Under the pieces are notes generated by a model. The model was not told where the DNA came from, ran no database searches, and saw nothing but the letters and a program-made list of their open reading frames with translations. Position numbers and translations under genes: made by a program. From the NCBI GenBank assembly GCA_008360975.2, contig CM039187.1, forward strand, positions 18,245,094-18,309,093: 64,000 bases of DNA. Direction: 5' to 3'. Shown here piece by piece: positions 33,301 to 41,830 of this stretch; position 1 is the stretch's first letter; the number at the start of each line of letters is the position of its first letter. Source of the stretch: Lichenostomus cassidix. Its lineage: Eukaryota > Chordata > Aves > Passeriformes > Meliphagidae.

Positions 33301-35993
33301 CCTATAGGAAGTGTTTAGAATCTAGTGCTACCTCTAGCCCTCCCACCCCCCTTTCTTGCCTGCCTCCCCTGCAGCATCTTGCCAGCAGCAGGCTGAGGTT
33401 CCCACCACAAAGCTGCCCCATGCCTGCTCACCCCACAGCATAGCTGCTGCTTTGTCTGGCCCAGAGCCCACACACAGATGCCTCTGAGGAATCCTTGGAG
33501 ATTGTACACCTTCTAGGCTGTGCCCCTCTTCCCTCAGTCTTCTGGAAACAGTATGGTAAAAGAAGGGTTGAAAATGGAGATGTGAGAGGGGCATTAACTG
33601 GGAAGGACAGTCTTGATTCACTGGTACCTCTTGGATGGGGTAGCTCTCAGCCATCTAGAGCTATACTGGAACTGATCCCCAGAGCAGGTGAGCCTATCAC
33701 CAAAGCTGCAGGGATGTGGGACTGAACCCATATAGTAAACAACCTAAGTCAGGAAGTCCCTAGTTCAGTCCCAGACTGATTTTTCTTGTGGGTCATCAGA
33801 ATGGTTCACCTTCCTCTATTCCTATTCTTCTAGTGTGAGAGAGCCCACATGCTCATCTGGATGCTCATCTGTGCCACTTGCTTGCACTCTTTGGTGGGTG
33901 TATTTGTACGCAGAGCCAAATCTGTAAGGAGGAGTTGCAGCACTGGGCCAAAGCTGGAGAAGGGACCATCTGTGGGGCTCTGGAAGCATGGGGTTGTCTT
34001 TATGGGGACCAGTGTAGCTGAGAAGCAAATGACAGATTAGGCCAAAAGCAGCAGCTGGTGTCTGGACTCACGGTGATGGGGACATTGTTTTGTGCATGTG
34101 TGAGGAGAGCAGGATTTAGTCTGAGTCTCTTGCCTGATGATAGGACTTGGGAGTCTCCAGGCATGGCTTCTGTACATCCAGAGCAAAAGATACAAGGTTC
34201 AGGAGTGAGGCATTCCTTCACTTGATTTTCCCTGTATAGCTGAGTGTGAATCCTCCAAATGGAGGACTAAATCAGTCCTTCCTGTCCTGCCTCTGCCACT
34301 GAACACCTTCCTCCTTGGTCCCTTCCTTTCCAGATACTACAAACCCTCAGTGGTGTTGCTGTGCTTCACACTGCCAACTGTAGTGCCCTGGTACTTCTGG
34401 GATGAATCCATCATCATCAGCTTCTTCATTCCAGCCATCCTGCGCTACGCCATAGGGCTCAATGCCACTTGGCTAGTGAACAGTGCTGCTCACATGTTTG
34501 GCAACCGGCCGTATGACCAGAACATCAACCCGCGGGAGAACCCCTTTGTCAGCCTGGGGGCCCTAGGTATGTTCAGCATCTGTGTCTTTGCTGCAGGGGG
34601 ATTGTAGAACAGGAACTGTCTCTTGGGGCTGCAACTGTTTCTAGGAATTTCTGTAAATGCAGGTGTCCCTATTTCACCATCACCCTTCCCTTCCAGCCTT
34701 TGCATCTTGGCGTGTTTCCCACACTGGCCAGTGAGTTCATAAGGGCAGTGGGGTTATCAGCTCCCCCCAGACTCATTCCAGACTGGAAAGGACTCTGCTA
34801 CACTTAGCACTTTCTTATCTCAATAGCAAGGTTTTACTTACCCTGCTCAGAGGTCTCTCTGACATGTTCACTGGACTAGAAAATGTATGCTGCAGCCACT
34901 GCATATCTGTCTGAGATTTGTCAACTTGAAAACCAGAAGATGCACATTTTGACATGTTCTCAGGACAGCTGGTGATTTTGGAGGTACTTGAGGATAAGAC
35001 AAGCTAGATGCTTTCGTGTCTTCTACTGAAATTTTGGGGATCTAGGAAAGTACATCCCAGGATCAGCATTTGCCCTTATGTGCTCTGCCAAGCCTAAATC
35101 CTCATCTGTTTTGCATCACTGTACATCACTGGGGCAGCACTGATTTCCACCACCGAAGGATCTGCTCATGGATTTTTAGTAGGGAGGGATTTGAACTGCA
35201 GAGATTCAGGGGCAGGAGCAGGAGTCAAGGCAGTGTCTTTGAAGGGGGAGCGCTGAAGCCAGTGTTGACAGTGTCCAGACCAGATGGTGGCTGATTGGTG
35301 TAGAATGCCTAATAGTAGTGTGTGTCTGCTTTTTTCCCCATCTGGAAATGTCCTTTGGATTTGGCATTAGGATTGCCAGTGTGGTATGAGTATTGTTTGG
35401 CCTGGTTTGTTGGGGATTTGCTGCTGGTCTAGCTGGTACCTGAACTAATACTAGAAGATTTCTTGTGGTGGCAGGGGAAAAAGTATTAGGAATCCCCTGG
35501 TGTTTTGGTGCAGCTAGAGACCCAGGGCCTTTCTCCGTTTCTTGCCACATGCTCATTTTCCTCTAAAGCACCAAAAGTCCTCCATGATTGTTGTTGCCTC
35601 ATTTGGGCCAGCCCTGGCATGCTGGCTCATGCCCAAATGAGATGGGGTAGATTGTAGAAAGATGAAGTTCCGCTGAGAGGAGAGAGGAGCCTCTCAATCC
35701 AGTGCCTGTCACAGGAATGTGGTGCTTTGGGTCAAGATAAAGGGTCCTTCACCTGGAGCTCTGCAACATCCTCTCCCTGGTCGTGTTTTTCAGGAGAAGG
35801 CTTCCACAACTACCACCACACCTTCCCCTATGACTACTCCACCAGTGAGTTTGGCTGGCGCTTCAACTTAACTACAGCCTTCATTGACCTCATGTGCCTC
35901 CTGGGGCTGGCCAGCGATCGGAAGAAGGTCTCCAAGGAGGTCATCCTGGCTCGGAAAATGCGGACTGGAGATGGAAGTCACAAGAGTGGCTGA
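18353..35993 (+). CDS. SCD: Stearoyl-CoA (acyl-CoA delta-9) desaturase, complete six-exon gene
   Basis: SCD uses O2, cytochrome b5 and NADH-cytochrome b5 reductase to insert the delta-9 double bond into stearoyl- and palmitoyl-CoA in the ER membrane, making oleate and palmitoleate. The coding parts join as 18353-18379, 22077-22362, 29399-29529, 32907-33112, 34334-34566 and 35794-35993: 1083 nt, 360 residues plus TGA. All junctions are GT-AG and keep the frame. The nine di-iron histidines are present: HRLWSH (H121, H126), HRVHH (H158, H161, H162), H270 in NSAAHMFG, and HNYHH (H299, H302, H303). Each lies one residue later than in the 359-residue human enzyme. Hydrophobic segments fit four membrane helices, at about 75-95, 102-118, 222-239 and 242-264. 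The N-terminal 65 residues are the most diverged part; the C-terminus KSG is conserved. The gene is intact and divergent from PKD2L1, as in human. Confidence 0.97.
18380..22076 (+). other. SCD: SCD intron 1
   Basis: A phase-0 GT-AG intron of 3.7 kb. The 5' end belongs to the CpG island and contains an alternating CA/TG stretch with a perfect 9-bp inverted repeat (18520-18528 with 18539-18547). No internal exon or recognisable transposon is seen. ORFs such as 19248-19634 resemble nothing known. Confidence 0.85.
18511..18552. repeat. CA/TG-rich inverted repeat in intron 1
   Basis: CACACACGT (18520-18528) and its exact reverse complement ACGTGTGTG (18539-18547) flank a 10-nt spacer, within alternating purine-pyrimidine sequence. 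It could extrude as a hairpin or adopt Z-DNA; no function is shown. Confidence 0.8.
22077..22362 (+). CDS. SCD: SCD coding exon 2 (residues 10-105, last codon split)
   Basis: Begins with GAG TTC TCC after the acceptor TCTCCAAG and ends TGG G before GTAAGC (phase 1). It holds the variable acidic N-terminal segment with DDIFDETY. It also holds the conserved YVWRNIILMSLLHLGAL stretch, which starts the first membrane helix, and the bird-type SAKIQTLAW segment. Confidence 0.96.
24640..24712 (-). repeat. MIR-like SINE relic
   Basis: Reads CAGTTCCCATTTTGCACATG followed by AAGATAGTGCAGCAGAGACTT. This parallels the reverse complement of the MIR core ('ccccattttacagatgaggaaactgaggcacagagagg'). Diverged; judged by eye. 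Confidence 0.5.
29195..29270 (-). repeat. MIR-like SINE relic
   Basis: CAGAGATGAAGAGCTGAATT followed by GATTTGCCCCAGATTATTTA resembles the reverse MIR core ('cagatgaggaaactgaggc...acttgcccaaggtcac'). It ends about 130 bp before SCD exon 3. Diverged; moderate support only. Confidence 0.4.
29399..29529 (+). CDS. SCD: SCD coding exon 3 (residues 105-148)
   Basis: 131 nt, the length of the mammalian exon as remembered. The acceptor is CTTTGTAG and the donor CAG|GTAAGC. It encodes the second hydrophobic segment, the first histidine box HRLWSH (H121, H126), and the helix ending in IANSMAFQ. Confidence 0.97.
29530..32906 (+). other. SCD: SCD intron 3
   Basis: 3.4 kb, GT-AG, phase 0. It contains a tandem repeat of AGCACAGGTACTGGTT near 31585-31616, a MIR-like relic at 31900-32010 and a 15-A run at 32339-32353. 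No exon or RNA gene is recognised. Confidence 0.85.
31900..32010 (+). repeat. MIR-like SINE relic
   Basis: GACAAGTCCCTTAGTCTTTC, then AATAGGGATGGTTATG and CCCTACCTTCACAGTGTTTT, follow the order of MIR core blocks ('gggcaagtcacttaacctct', 'atggggataata', 'cctacctcatagggtt'). The middle part is deleted. Diverged. Confidence 0.5.
32907..33112 (+). CDS. SCD: SCD coding exon 4 (residues 149-217, last codon split)
   Basis: 206 nt, from AAC after the acceptor CTTGCAG to AG before GTGAGT. It encodes the second histidine box HRVHH (H158, H161, H162), the FSETDADPHN loop, RGFFFSHIGWLLVRKHP and MFQRR. Residue 155 is Val (YEWVRDH), where chicken and human, as I recall, have Ala. Confidence 0.97.
33113..34333 (+). 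other. SCD: SCD intron 4
   Basis: 1.2 kb, GT-AG, phase 2. Nothing recognisable inside; a short ATGCTCATCTGG-type direct repeat occurs near 33848-33872. Confidence 0.85.
34334..34566 (+). CDS. SCD: SCD coding exon 5 (residues 217-295)
   Basis: 233 nt, matching the mammalian exon length as remembered. The acceptor is CCTTTCCAG and the donor CTAG|GTATGT. It encodes the third and fourth hydrophobic segments and NSAAHMFG, whose His270 is the ninth metal ligand. It ends in the NPRENPFVSLGALG stretch. Confidence 0.97.
34567..35793 (+). other. SCD: SCD intron 5
   Basis: 1.2 kb, GT-AG, phase 1. No exon, repeat family or RNA gene is recognised. Confidence 0.85.
35794..35993 (+). CDS. SCD: SCD coding exon 6 (residues 295-360 and stop)
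   Basis: Starts after GTTTTTCAG and encodes EGFHNYHHTFPYDYS with the third histidine box HNYHH (H299, H302, H303). It continues through DRKKVSKEVILARKMRTGDG to KSG and ends with TGA at 35991-35993. Confidence 0.97.
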
Positions 35994-37680
35994 GTTCCTG
36001 CTCCCTTTCACATACACATCTACACCTCTCCTTCCTTTTTTCTCCCTTTCTCCCTTCCTGACCCCTCCAAACACGCTGGACAAAAGTTTAATGTTCTGTT
36101 TACTAACTACTGAATAATGCTACCAGTTTGCTTAAGATAATGATAATGAGTTTTAATGCCCCCCTCCCACGCTGCATTTTGCATCATGTATTAAGATCTA
36201 GGACTCTGCCTTTATAACACAAGGCCACCCCTTCCCTCCTCTCCTTTTCCTTTCTGTTTTTCCTCTCCAGCCTCTCTAATCTGTCTCCTGCTTTACATTG
36301 TCCCAGTCTCTCCCTGGAAGTGAAGCTGGTAGGAAGTGGCCTGGGGAGGCCCATTGCAGTTGGCTATGTACCATTTAGTTAAGGGAAGCCTGTACCAGCC
36401 AGATAAAGAGTTGAGCCAAAGTCAGTGACCCTCTCCCCACCACCTTCCCCCCAAAGTTTCTGCCACTGTCCCTCCTCTTTTCTGAAGGGCTGGCAGACAT
36501 GACATGGCTAAACTGCTCTCCTTGGGCAAAGGAGCCCATCCCTTTCTCTTGCCATCAGAAAGAAGAGTGGTTTCTTTACAAGACATCTCTTGGGAAGTGT
36601 TGTCTCCTGCTCCTCACCATCTAGCCATTCTGGCTGGGGAGAGGAGAGTGTCCAGACTCTCTCACATCTCCAGCCAGGTCCACCATGGATGGGGCATGCT
36701 GTAGCAGCAGTGGGCACTGAAGGGGGAGCGCTGGTGGCCTTAATTTCTACTCCCTCTGGTGTCACAGCCTCCCTCCTTGCCCTGCCCTCTGTGCCACGAG
36801 GGACTGAAGGCAGAGCATGGCTCTGGGCTCCACCGCTGTTTTGGAGAGCCACAGTGAGGAGGAGGACAGATGGAGAGGTTTGCCACTGGCTGCCGAGGGG
36901 CAGCACCAGCTCATAGTGAGTTTTGTTCATCTCCACTGCTAAGATTTTTGCTGGCAAATGGGACTTTGCCAAAATGGAGAGGAGGAGAAGGATGTAAACC
37001 AAAGCTCCACCTCTGTGTTAAGCTGCTTTATGTGCTGGAAGAACAGGGTCCCTTCTGGGTGGTAGGCAGATGCACGTGCCTGCCCTGCAGATCCAAATCC
37101 CGTGCTGAGCACAGGAACAGGATAAGGGAGCACCTGCAGGTGTAGGGAGGAGTGAGGGTGTCTGCAGGAGCAGGTCTTTTCATCCTTGGGGGCTCCACTC
37201 AACAAGTGCCTGAGAAACACCAATGTGGGGCCAAGTGGCACAAGGGGCTCGAGGAAGGTGAGACCTCAAGGTGAGACACTGCCGCCAGTGTGAGCTACCT
37301 CCGGGCTTTCTTGCCCAGGGTCTACTGTGTTGGTTTGCCATTCCCTGCTGCCCAGAGGGAGTGGGAAGGAGAGGCAGAAATAGCTCCTTGTTATTCCCTT
37401 AGCTTGCCTCCCAGCCCCCTCGGCGAGCCATCTCGCCACCTCGCTCCTTTGCCAGTGAGACAGGCAGCGAGGGCGGCTGAGCCTGCAGAAAGGTCAGTTA
37501 CATCACTGAGCTGATGTGGGCACGCAGCTGGAGAGTGCTGGGGAAAGAGTCCATGTGGCTGTTGTTTCCTGCAAGTTGCAGAGACCAGTTTGAGTTCAGG
37601 TGGTCAGTTACATTCTGGATGTCATGGCCTCATGCCCCTCACTGAGCTGAACGTGCTTTTTTCCCCCTTAACTCCCCTAG

Positions 37681-37745
37681 TTATTATTAATTTTCATTAT
37701 TATTATTATTATTATTATTAGTTGTAGCAATAGTATTATTTTTGT
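37681..37745 (+). repeat. ATT-type microsatellite in SCD 3' UTR
   Basis: Imperfect (ATT)n, purest at about 37696-37720. In the mRNA it gives a U/A-rich patch that could affect stability; it lacks clustered AUUUA pentamers. Confidence 0.85.
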
Positions 37746-38894
37746 TGCTTCAATGCATCAATCGGAGCTGGAGGAAAGCACAAGAGGTAGCCAGAACAAA
37801 GTGATATTGGAGTGGGGTTTGCAGTGTGTCCCTTATTCAGGCAAGCCAGGGAAGGCAGAGACAGAGTAGATGCCAATTTCTTCACTTCAGCTCTGCCACG
37901 TCACAGGCCAGGAAGCTTCACAGGAGTGAGTCTCTGCAGCTTTGCTTCCTCCTGCTACAGTGAAACTTGCCAAGGGCCAGGATAGCTCTGTTCTCCTTAA
38001 CAAGAACACGCTTGTTACTCAGAAAAAGAGTCTGTCTCCTCACCTTCCCCTCCCTGCTACCACCACGACCTTGTTATTGCTTAGCAATAGGACCCTTCAA
38101 GGTTTTGAGTTGTAAGGAGTGATGTGGTCTCCAGCAAGAGGAACAAGGACGAATGGAGAAGAGTCCTTCAGCTCCTGGTTTCAGGAGACAGTGTCCTTAC
38201 TGCTCTGAGGCTGACTGTCTGGATGCTGACTGGAGCAAAGCATTGTGGCTAGAGCTGTATCCTACCATTTGAAAAAAAGAGCCCTCAAAAAGAGAAACAC
38301 TGTTAGCTCTGTAATTGTGGGCTGACTTTGCTCTAGTCTAAACCCCTCTGAACTCGTGGAAGTCCCCAGAGAGGATGAATTTGCTCCAGGCAGTAATCTG
38401 AAAGGGGTGTGGGGAGGGGAGAAGGGGAGAATGATTTCCTTGCTCCTGGTGCCCTTAAGGTGTAGTGTGACATACCCTACAGTAGATTTGTGTGCTGTGA
38501 AATGATGCAATATTTCACATCCTCTCAGCAGAGAAGCAGGGCTTGACATCAAGGGTTCCTTTCAAATTTCAAGTGCTGATTTGGGTCCAGAATCTGGAAT
38601 GAGAGTGGAAGTTGAGGAGCAGTAACCAAACAGTCCTGGTGTTTGTCCAGTCACTTTAAAGGTAGATTGGCAAATATCTCTGGGTGCCTTAAATCTTTCT
38701 TTAATATACATAGAAGTACTGACAGCTATCTGCCGTTGGTTTTTTTTTTTCTGAGTTATGAATATTCAAGGAGTTTCTTAATTATTTAATTGCCTACATT
38801 GAACTGTGGGTGCAGGTGATTTTGAATGTATTTGAGTTAGAATTTTTGTTAGATTAAGAAACAGATACAACACTTCAAGTAGAACTTTGTTTGA

Positions 38895-38929
38895 GATATA
38901 TATATATACCTATAAATATATATATATTT
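38895..38929 (+). repeat. TA dinucleotide repeat in SCD 3' UTR
   Basis: Two short TA runs separated by CCTATAA form a low-complexity patch about 600 bp before the polyadenylation signal. Confidence 0.85.
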
Positions 38930-38999
38930 TTGGTGGCATGTTTGTATCCTGGACGCATCGTCTGTATGTTTAGCTTAAACAAGTCTGTGAAAGGTGGAA

Positions 39000-39220
39000 G
39001 CAGAAAAAGCAGCAGTGGGACCTCATGGCTAAAGCAGCTGGGGCCTGTTCCCAGCTTAGCAACTTGCTCACTGCGTGATTTGGGACAAAGTCACTTAAAA
39101 ACTCTCTGTGCCTCAGTTTCCCTATCTGTAACAGGGGGTTACGCCCTGCCTCCCAGAGGTGTGGTGAGGCTCACTGCCGACCAGCTGAGCACAGGAAGGA
39201 GCTATACAAACCACACACAC
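39000..39220 (+). repeat. MIR-family SINE relic inside SCD 3' UTR
   Basis: The segment contains ACTGCGTGATTTGGGACAAAG, then TCACTTAAAAACT, then CTCTGTGCCTCAGTTTCC (39104-39121) and ATCTGTAACAGGGGG. These are in the exact order and spacing of the MIR core ('gctgtgtgaccttgggcaagtcacttaacctctctgtgcctcagtttcctcatctgtaaaatgggg'). A following GGTGTGGTGAGGCT matches the 'ttgttgtgaggatt' block. It is in sense orientation and transcribed as part of the SCD mRNA. The preserved 18-base block makes it the clearest repeat in the window. Confidence 0.8.
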
Positions 39221-39522
39221 CACTGCTGGCAGAAGCATGGACTGGTTTGTTTTCCAAAACCATTCCCAGCCCTGCTGGTATTGTGAAGAGCAGAAGTCCA
39301 AGTGTTGGGTGTTCAGGGAAGGATTGGAAAGTTGAATCTGCACATTGTCTAAGCTCTGTCACTGTTGAAATGTGAGTAGGATACGAATTTTCACAGCTTA
39401 GGGATTTCTGCATAGTAGTATCTCTGTTTTGTGTACTGGAAAAAAAAAACCTTTTTGAAATAATTTCTACTAATATGGAAACAGACATCTGGTTGTGCTG
39501 ATCTGAAATTTTATTTGTTCAT

Positions 39523-39528
39523 AATAAA
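39523..39528 (+). terminator. SCD: SCD polyadenylation signal AATAAA
   Basis: Canonical AATAAA followed within about 20-55 bp by GT-rich sequence (CTTGTTGGACTG, ATGGTGGGC), the normal downstream element. No other canonical signal was noticed earlier in the 3' UTR. Cleavage near 39545 is inferred. Confidence 0.75.
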
Positions 39529-39545
39529 AATTATAAATGTTACTT

Positions 39546-41429
39546 TAAAACTTGTTGGACTGATGACATGGTGGGCAGGGCTTGGTAAAGCACGCGATGC
39601 TCCATCAGGATGGGGAATGCTGTGCCTTACTGTTTCCAAACCCTCTCTTCCAGGAGAACCAAGGGAAAAAAGCCTCTGGCTCTTTAAGCATCATGAATGA
39701 GTGGATTATAATGGCTTTCATACTCCAGCGCAGGCCAGGCAGGCACACCCCGCCAAGGCTGCCCCTGTGCCTGGGGTTACTGCAGGTTAATTCCAGCCGG
39801 GGCCCCTTGCCAGGGCCTTGCGGCTGGCGGATACACATGCGGCACAACACGTAATACCGGCAGCCACCTCCCGTCAGGCGGGTTCATCAACCTCAGCAAG
39901 GGGAATTTTCCTCATGCAAGAGTGACTGTCCCTGCTTCTCCCCACCCCTTTTGCAGCTGGAGGGAAGTGAAAGGAAAAGGGGGAAATCCCCATACCAAAT
40001 CTCACTTTAATTGATAGTAGCTTCCCCACTTCCCCACCCAAACATCTGTTGATCACAGTGGCAAGTAAGGCCATCTCTGCATGGCACCAGCTTGCTCCAT
40101 GCACAAGTGGGCAGAGGAGATGGCCTTGCTTGTGGCATCTTTGCCACCTGTAGCACACAGGGACCCCTAAGCCAGCCCATGTTTGCTGGCACCACCAGAT
40201 CCGTGCAGCTGGGAATGCTGCATTCCTTGGAAAAACAGGCCTATGCTTTGGTTTCCAGCTGCAGCTACTGCTGCTGGAAAGCCCTTTGGGTGGGAAGGCC
40301 AGAGCCAGCACACTGCAAACTGGAGCACAGGGGAGAAGAGAGTTGAGACAGAAGGTTGAGGCTCTTCCAGCAGCTGTGTTCTTCCACCTGGAGGTGTTGT
40401 GACCAGCCCAACCAATTTGTCATGTGCCTGCTCCGAGCTGTGGGAAAAAGCAAGCCAAACGCTCCTGCTCTTCGGCTGGTCACAGCAGTATGTCCCTGGA
40501 AGTGACAGAGAGGTGCTGCTTCTGGTAATCCGGTGTGCTTTTGATCCCAGCTATGACAGCACAGCCCCTCCTAACACAAGTGAAACAGAGAAGGCCAGTC
40601 AAGTCTTCAAAACTCCTGATTATTCAACCAAGCCTAAAAATAAAGTTAATGATCCCTCTGTCTGGATTTCATGAGTGCAACTCAAATCGCGGCCTCTCCC
40701 TCTTCGTTAAAGACTGTTATTAAATCCCCTGCCCAAAATATGTTTTGCTACACTATCAAGCCCTTCAGCAGTGCCAGCTCAGCAATTCTCGATCATTGCC
40801 TGGAAGTATTTAATGCATGATCATTCCTGGTTTCCTATGTAATCTGCACATTTGGGTTGCAATTCCAGTGCACCCCAACTTTGCTCCTCTGAAAATCTCC
40901 CACCCACCAGAGAAGGAAAGGGAAAGGAAGAGTTAATGTACAAGCCAGCTCTGCTGGGTAGGAGAGGACAGGCAAACAAGTGCCTGCTTGTTCAGACCCA
41001 AGGGAGGGAGAGCAGGGAGGGCTGCAGGCTGTCAGGGGAGAGTTTGCTGCATCTTTTCACTCAGAACACAACATGCAGAAGATGACAATGTGATCTTTAG
41101 GGGAGACCAGGTTCCAGCTGCCATTCACTCCCCGGATATGGGATGCAGTGAACACAGTATGTGTGTCTGGCCCAGGACGCTGGAATCAGGACCAGGGAGG
41201 GTGCCCTAGGGAGGGCAGCAGTCCCCCCGGCAGCTGCCCAGGAGCAGGACTGGGCACCAGCTCTGCACCGAGCTGTGGGCTCCAACCACAGTGAGAAAGC
41301 ACCAGCTGCTGCTGAGCCTCCATGAGGGCACCACAAGCCTGTGGGGACTTTCAAAAGGAGGGAGCGAAGAAGGAGAGCACGTGGAGGAGATGACACCCCA
41401 GCAGCCCTGCAGAGCAGAGGGATGGATGG
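39546..41429. other. Intergenic DNA downstream of SCD
   Basis: No gene recognised. A GC-richer patch occurs at 39720-39850, and an AATAAA on the plus strand lies near 40638. ORFs are short and two-sided. Confidence 0.55.
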
Positions 41430-41830
41430 AGTGGCATGTGCTGAAGGCCCAACCGAGCGGCCTCAGCCCAGTCCCTGAGGGAGCTCTTCTCCCGGGGGCC
41501 GCGGCAGCGCCCCGTCCCGCGGCTGCCCAAGCAAAGCAGCGCCGTGCGGGCGGCGCAGGCCCCGGGGCAGCCAGGCGCCCTCGGGCGGCAGCCGGGGCGG
41601 AGCCAGGGCCGGCACCGGGGGGGACACCCGCGGTGGGCTGGGCTTCCCTGGGGTTACTGCCGGTCAGCGGGCCCGGAGCCGCGTGTGTGAACAGCCCACA
41701 GCGCCTGACAGCGCCGGGCCAATCCCGCCCGCCGCCCAGCCCGGCCCGGCCCGGCCCTGCCCGCTCCCCTGCCATGCCTGCCCCAGCACCTGCTCCTGCC
41801 CCGGCCCGCCCTTGGGCTCTCAAAAAATCA
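41430..41830. promoter_or_regulatory. CpG island downstream of SCD, candidate noncoding-RNA promoter
   Basis: About 400 bp of very GC- and CpG-rich DNA with sharp boundaries; the sequence turns AT-rich right after 41880. It contains GC boxes (GGGGCGG at 41594-41600; CCCGCCC at 41724-41730) and a CCAAT box (41719-41723) directly before the latter. ORFs across it (195 and 218 codons on opposite strands) are Pro/Ala/Gly/Arg-rich and overlap, as expected from composition. In human, a noncoding RNA (OLMALINC/LINC00263) lies between SCD and WNT8B, so a similar role is possible; homology is not shown. Confidence 0.5.

Larger units (their letters stand above)
35994..39545 (+). other. SCD: SCD 3' UTR
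   Basis: About 3.55 kb from the TGA to a cleavage site inferred just after AATAAA (39523-39528). SCD is known for an unusually long 3' UTR in mammals, which fits. It contains an ATT-rich stretch (37681-37745), a TA repeat (38895-38929), ATTTA-type sequence near 38776-38790 and a MIR relic (about 39000-39220). ORFs within it, such as 36508-37002 minus, are not protein-like. Confidence 0.8.

Noticed and set aside
36508..37002. 164-codon minus-strand ORF in SCD 3' UTR
   Set aside because: Antisense to a transcribed UTR, overlapped by comparable plus-strand ORFs, no family similarity.
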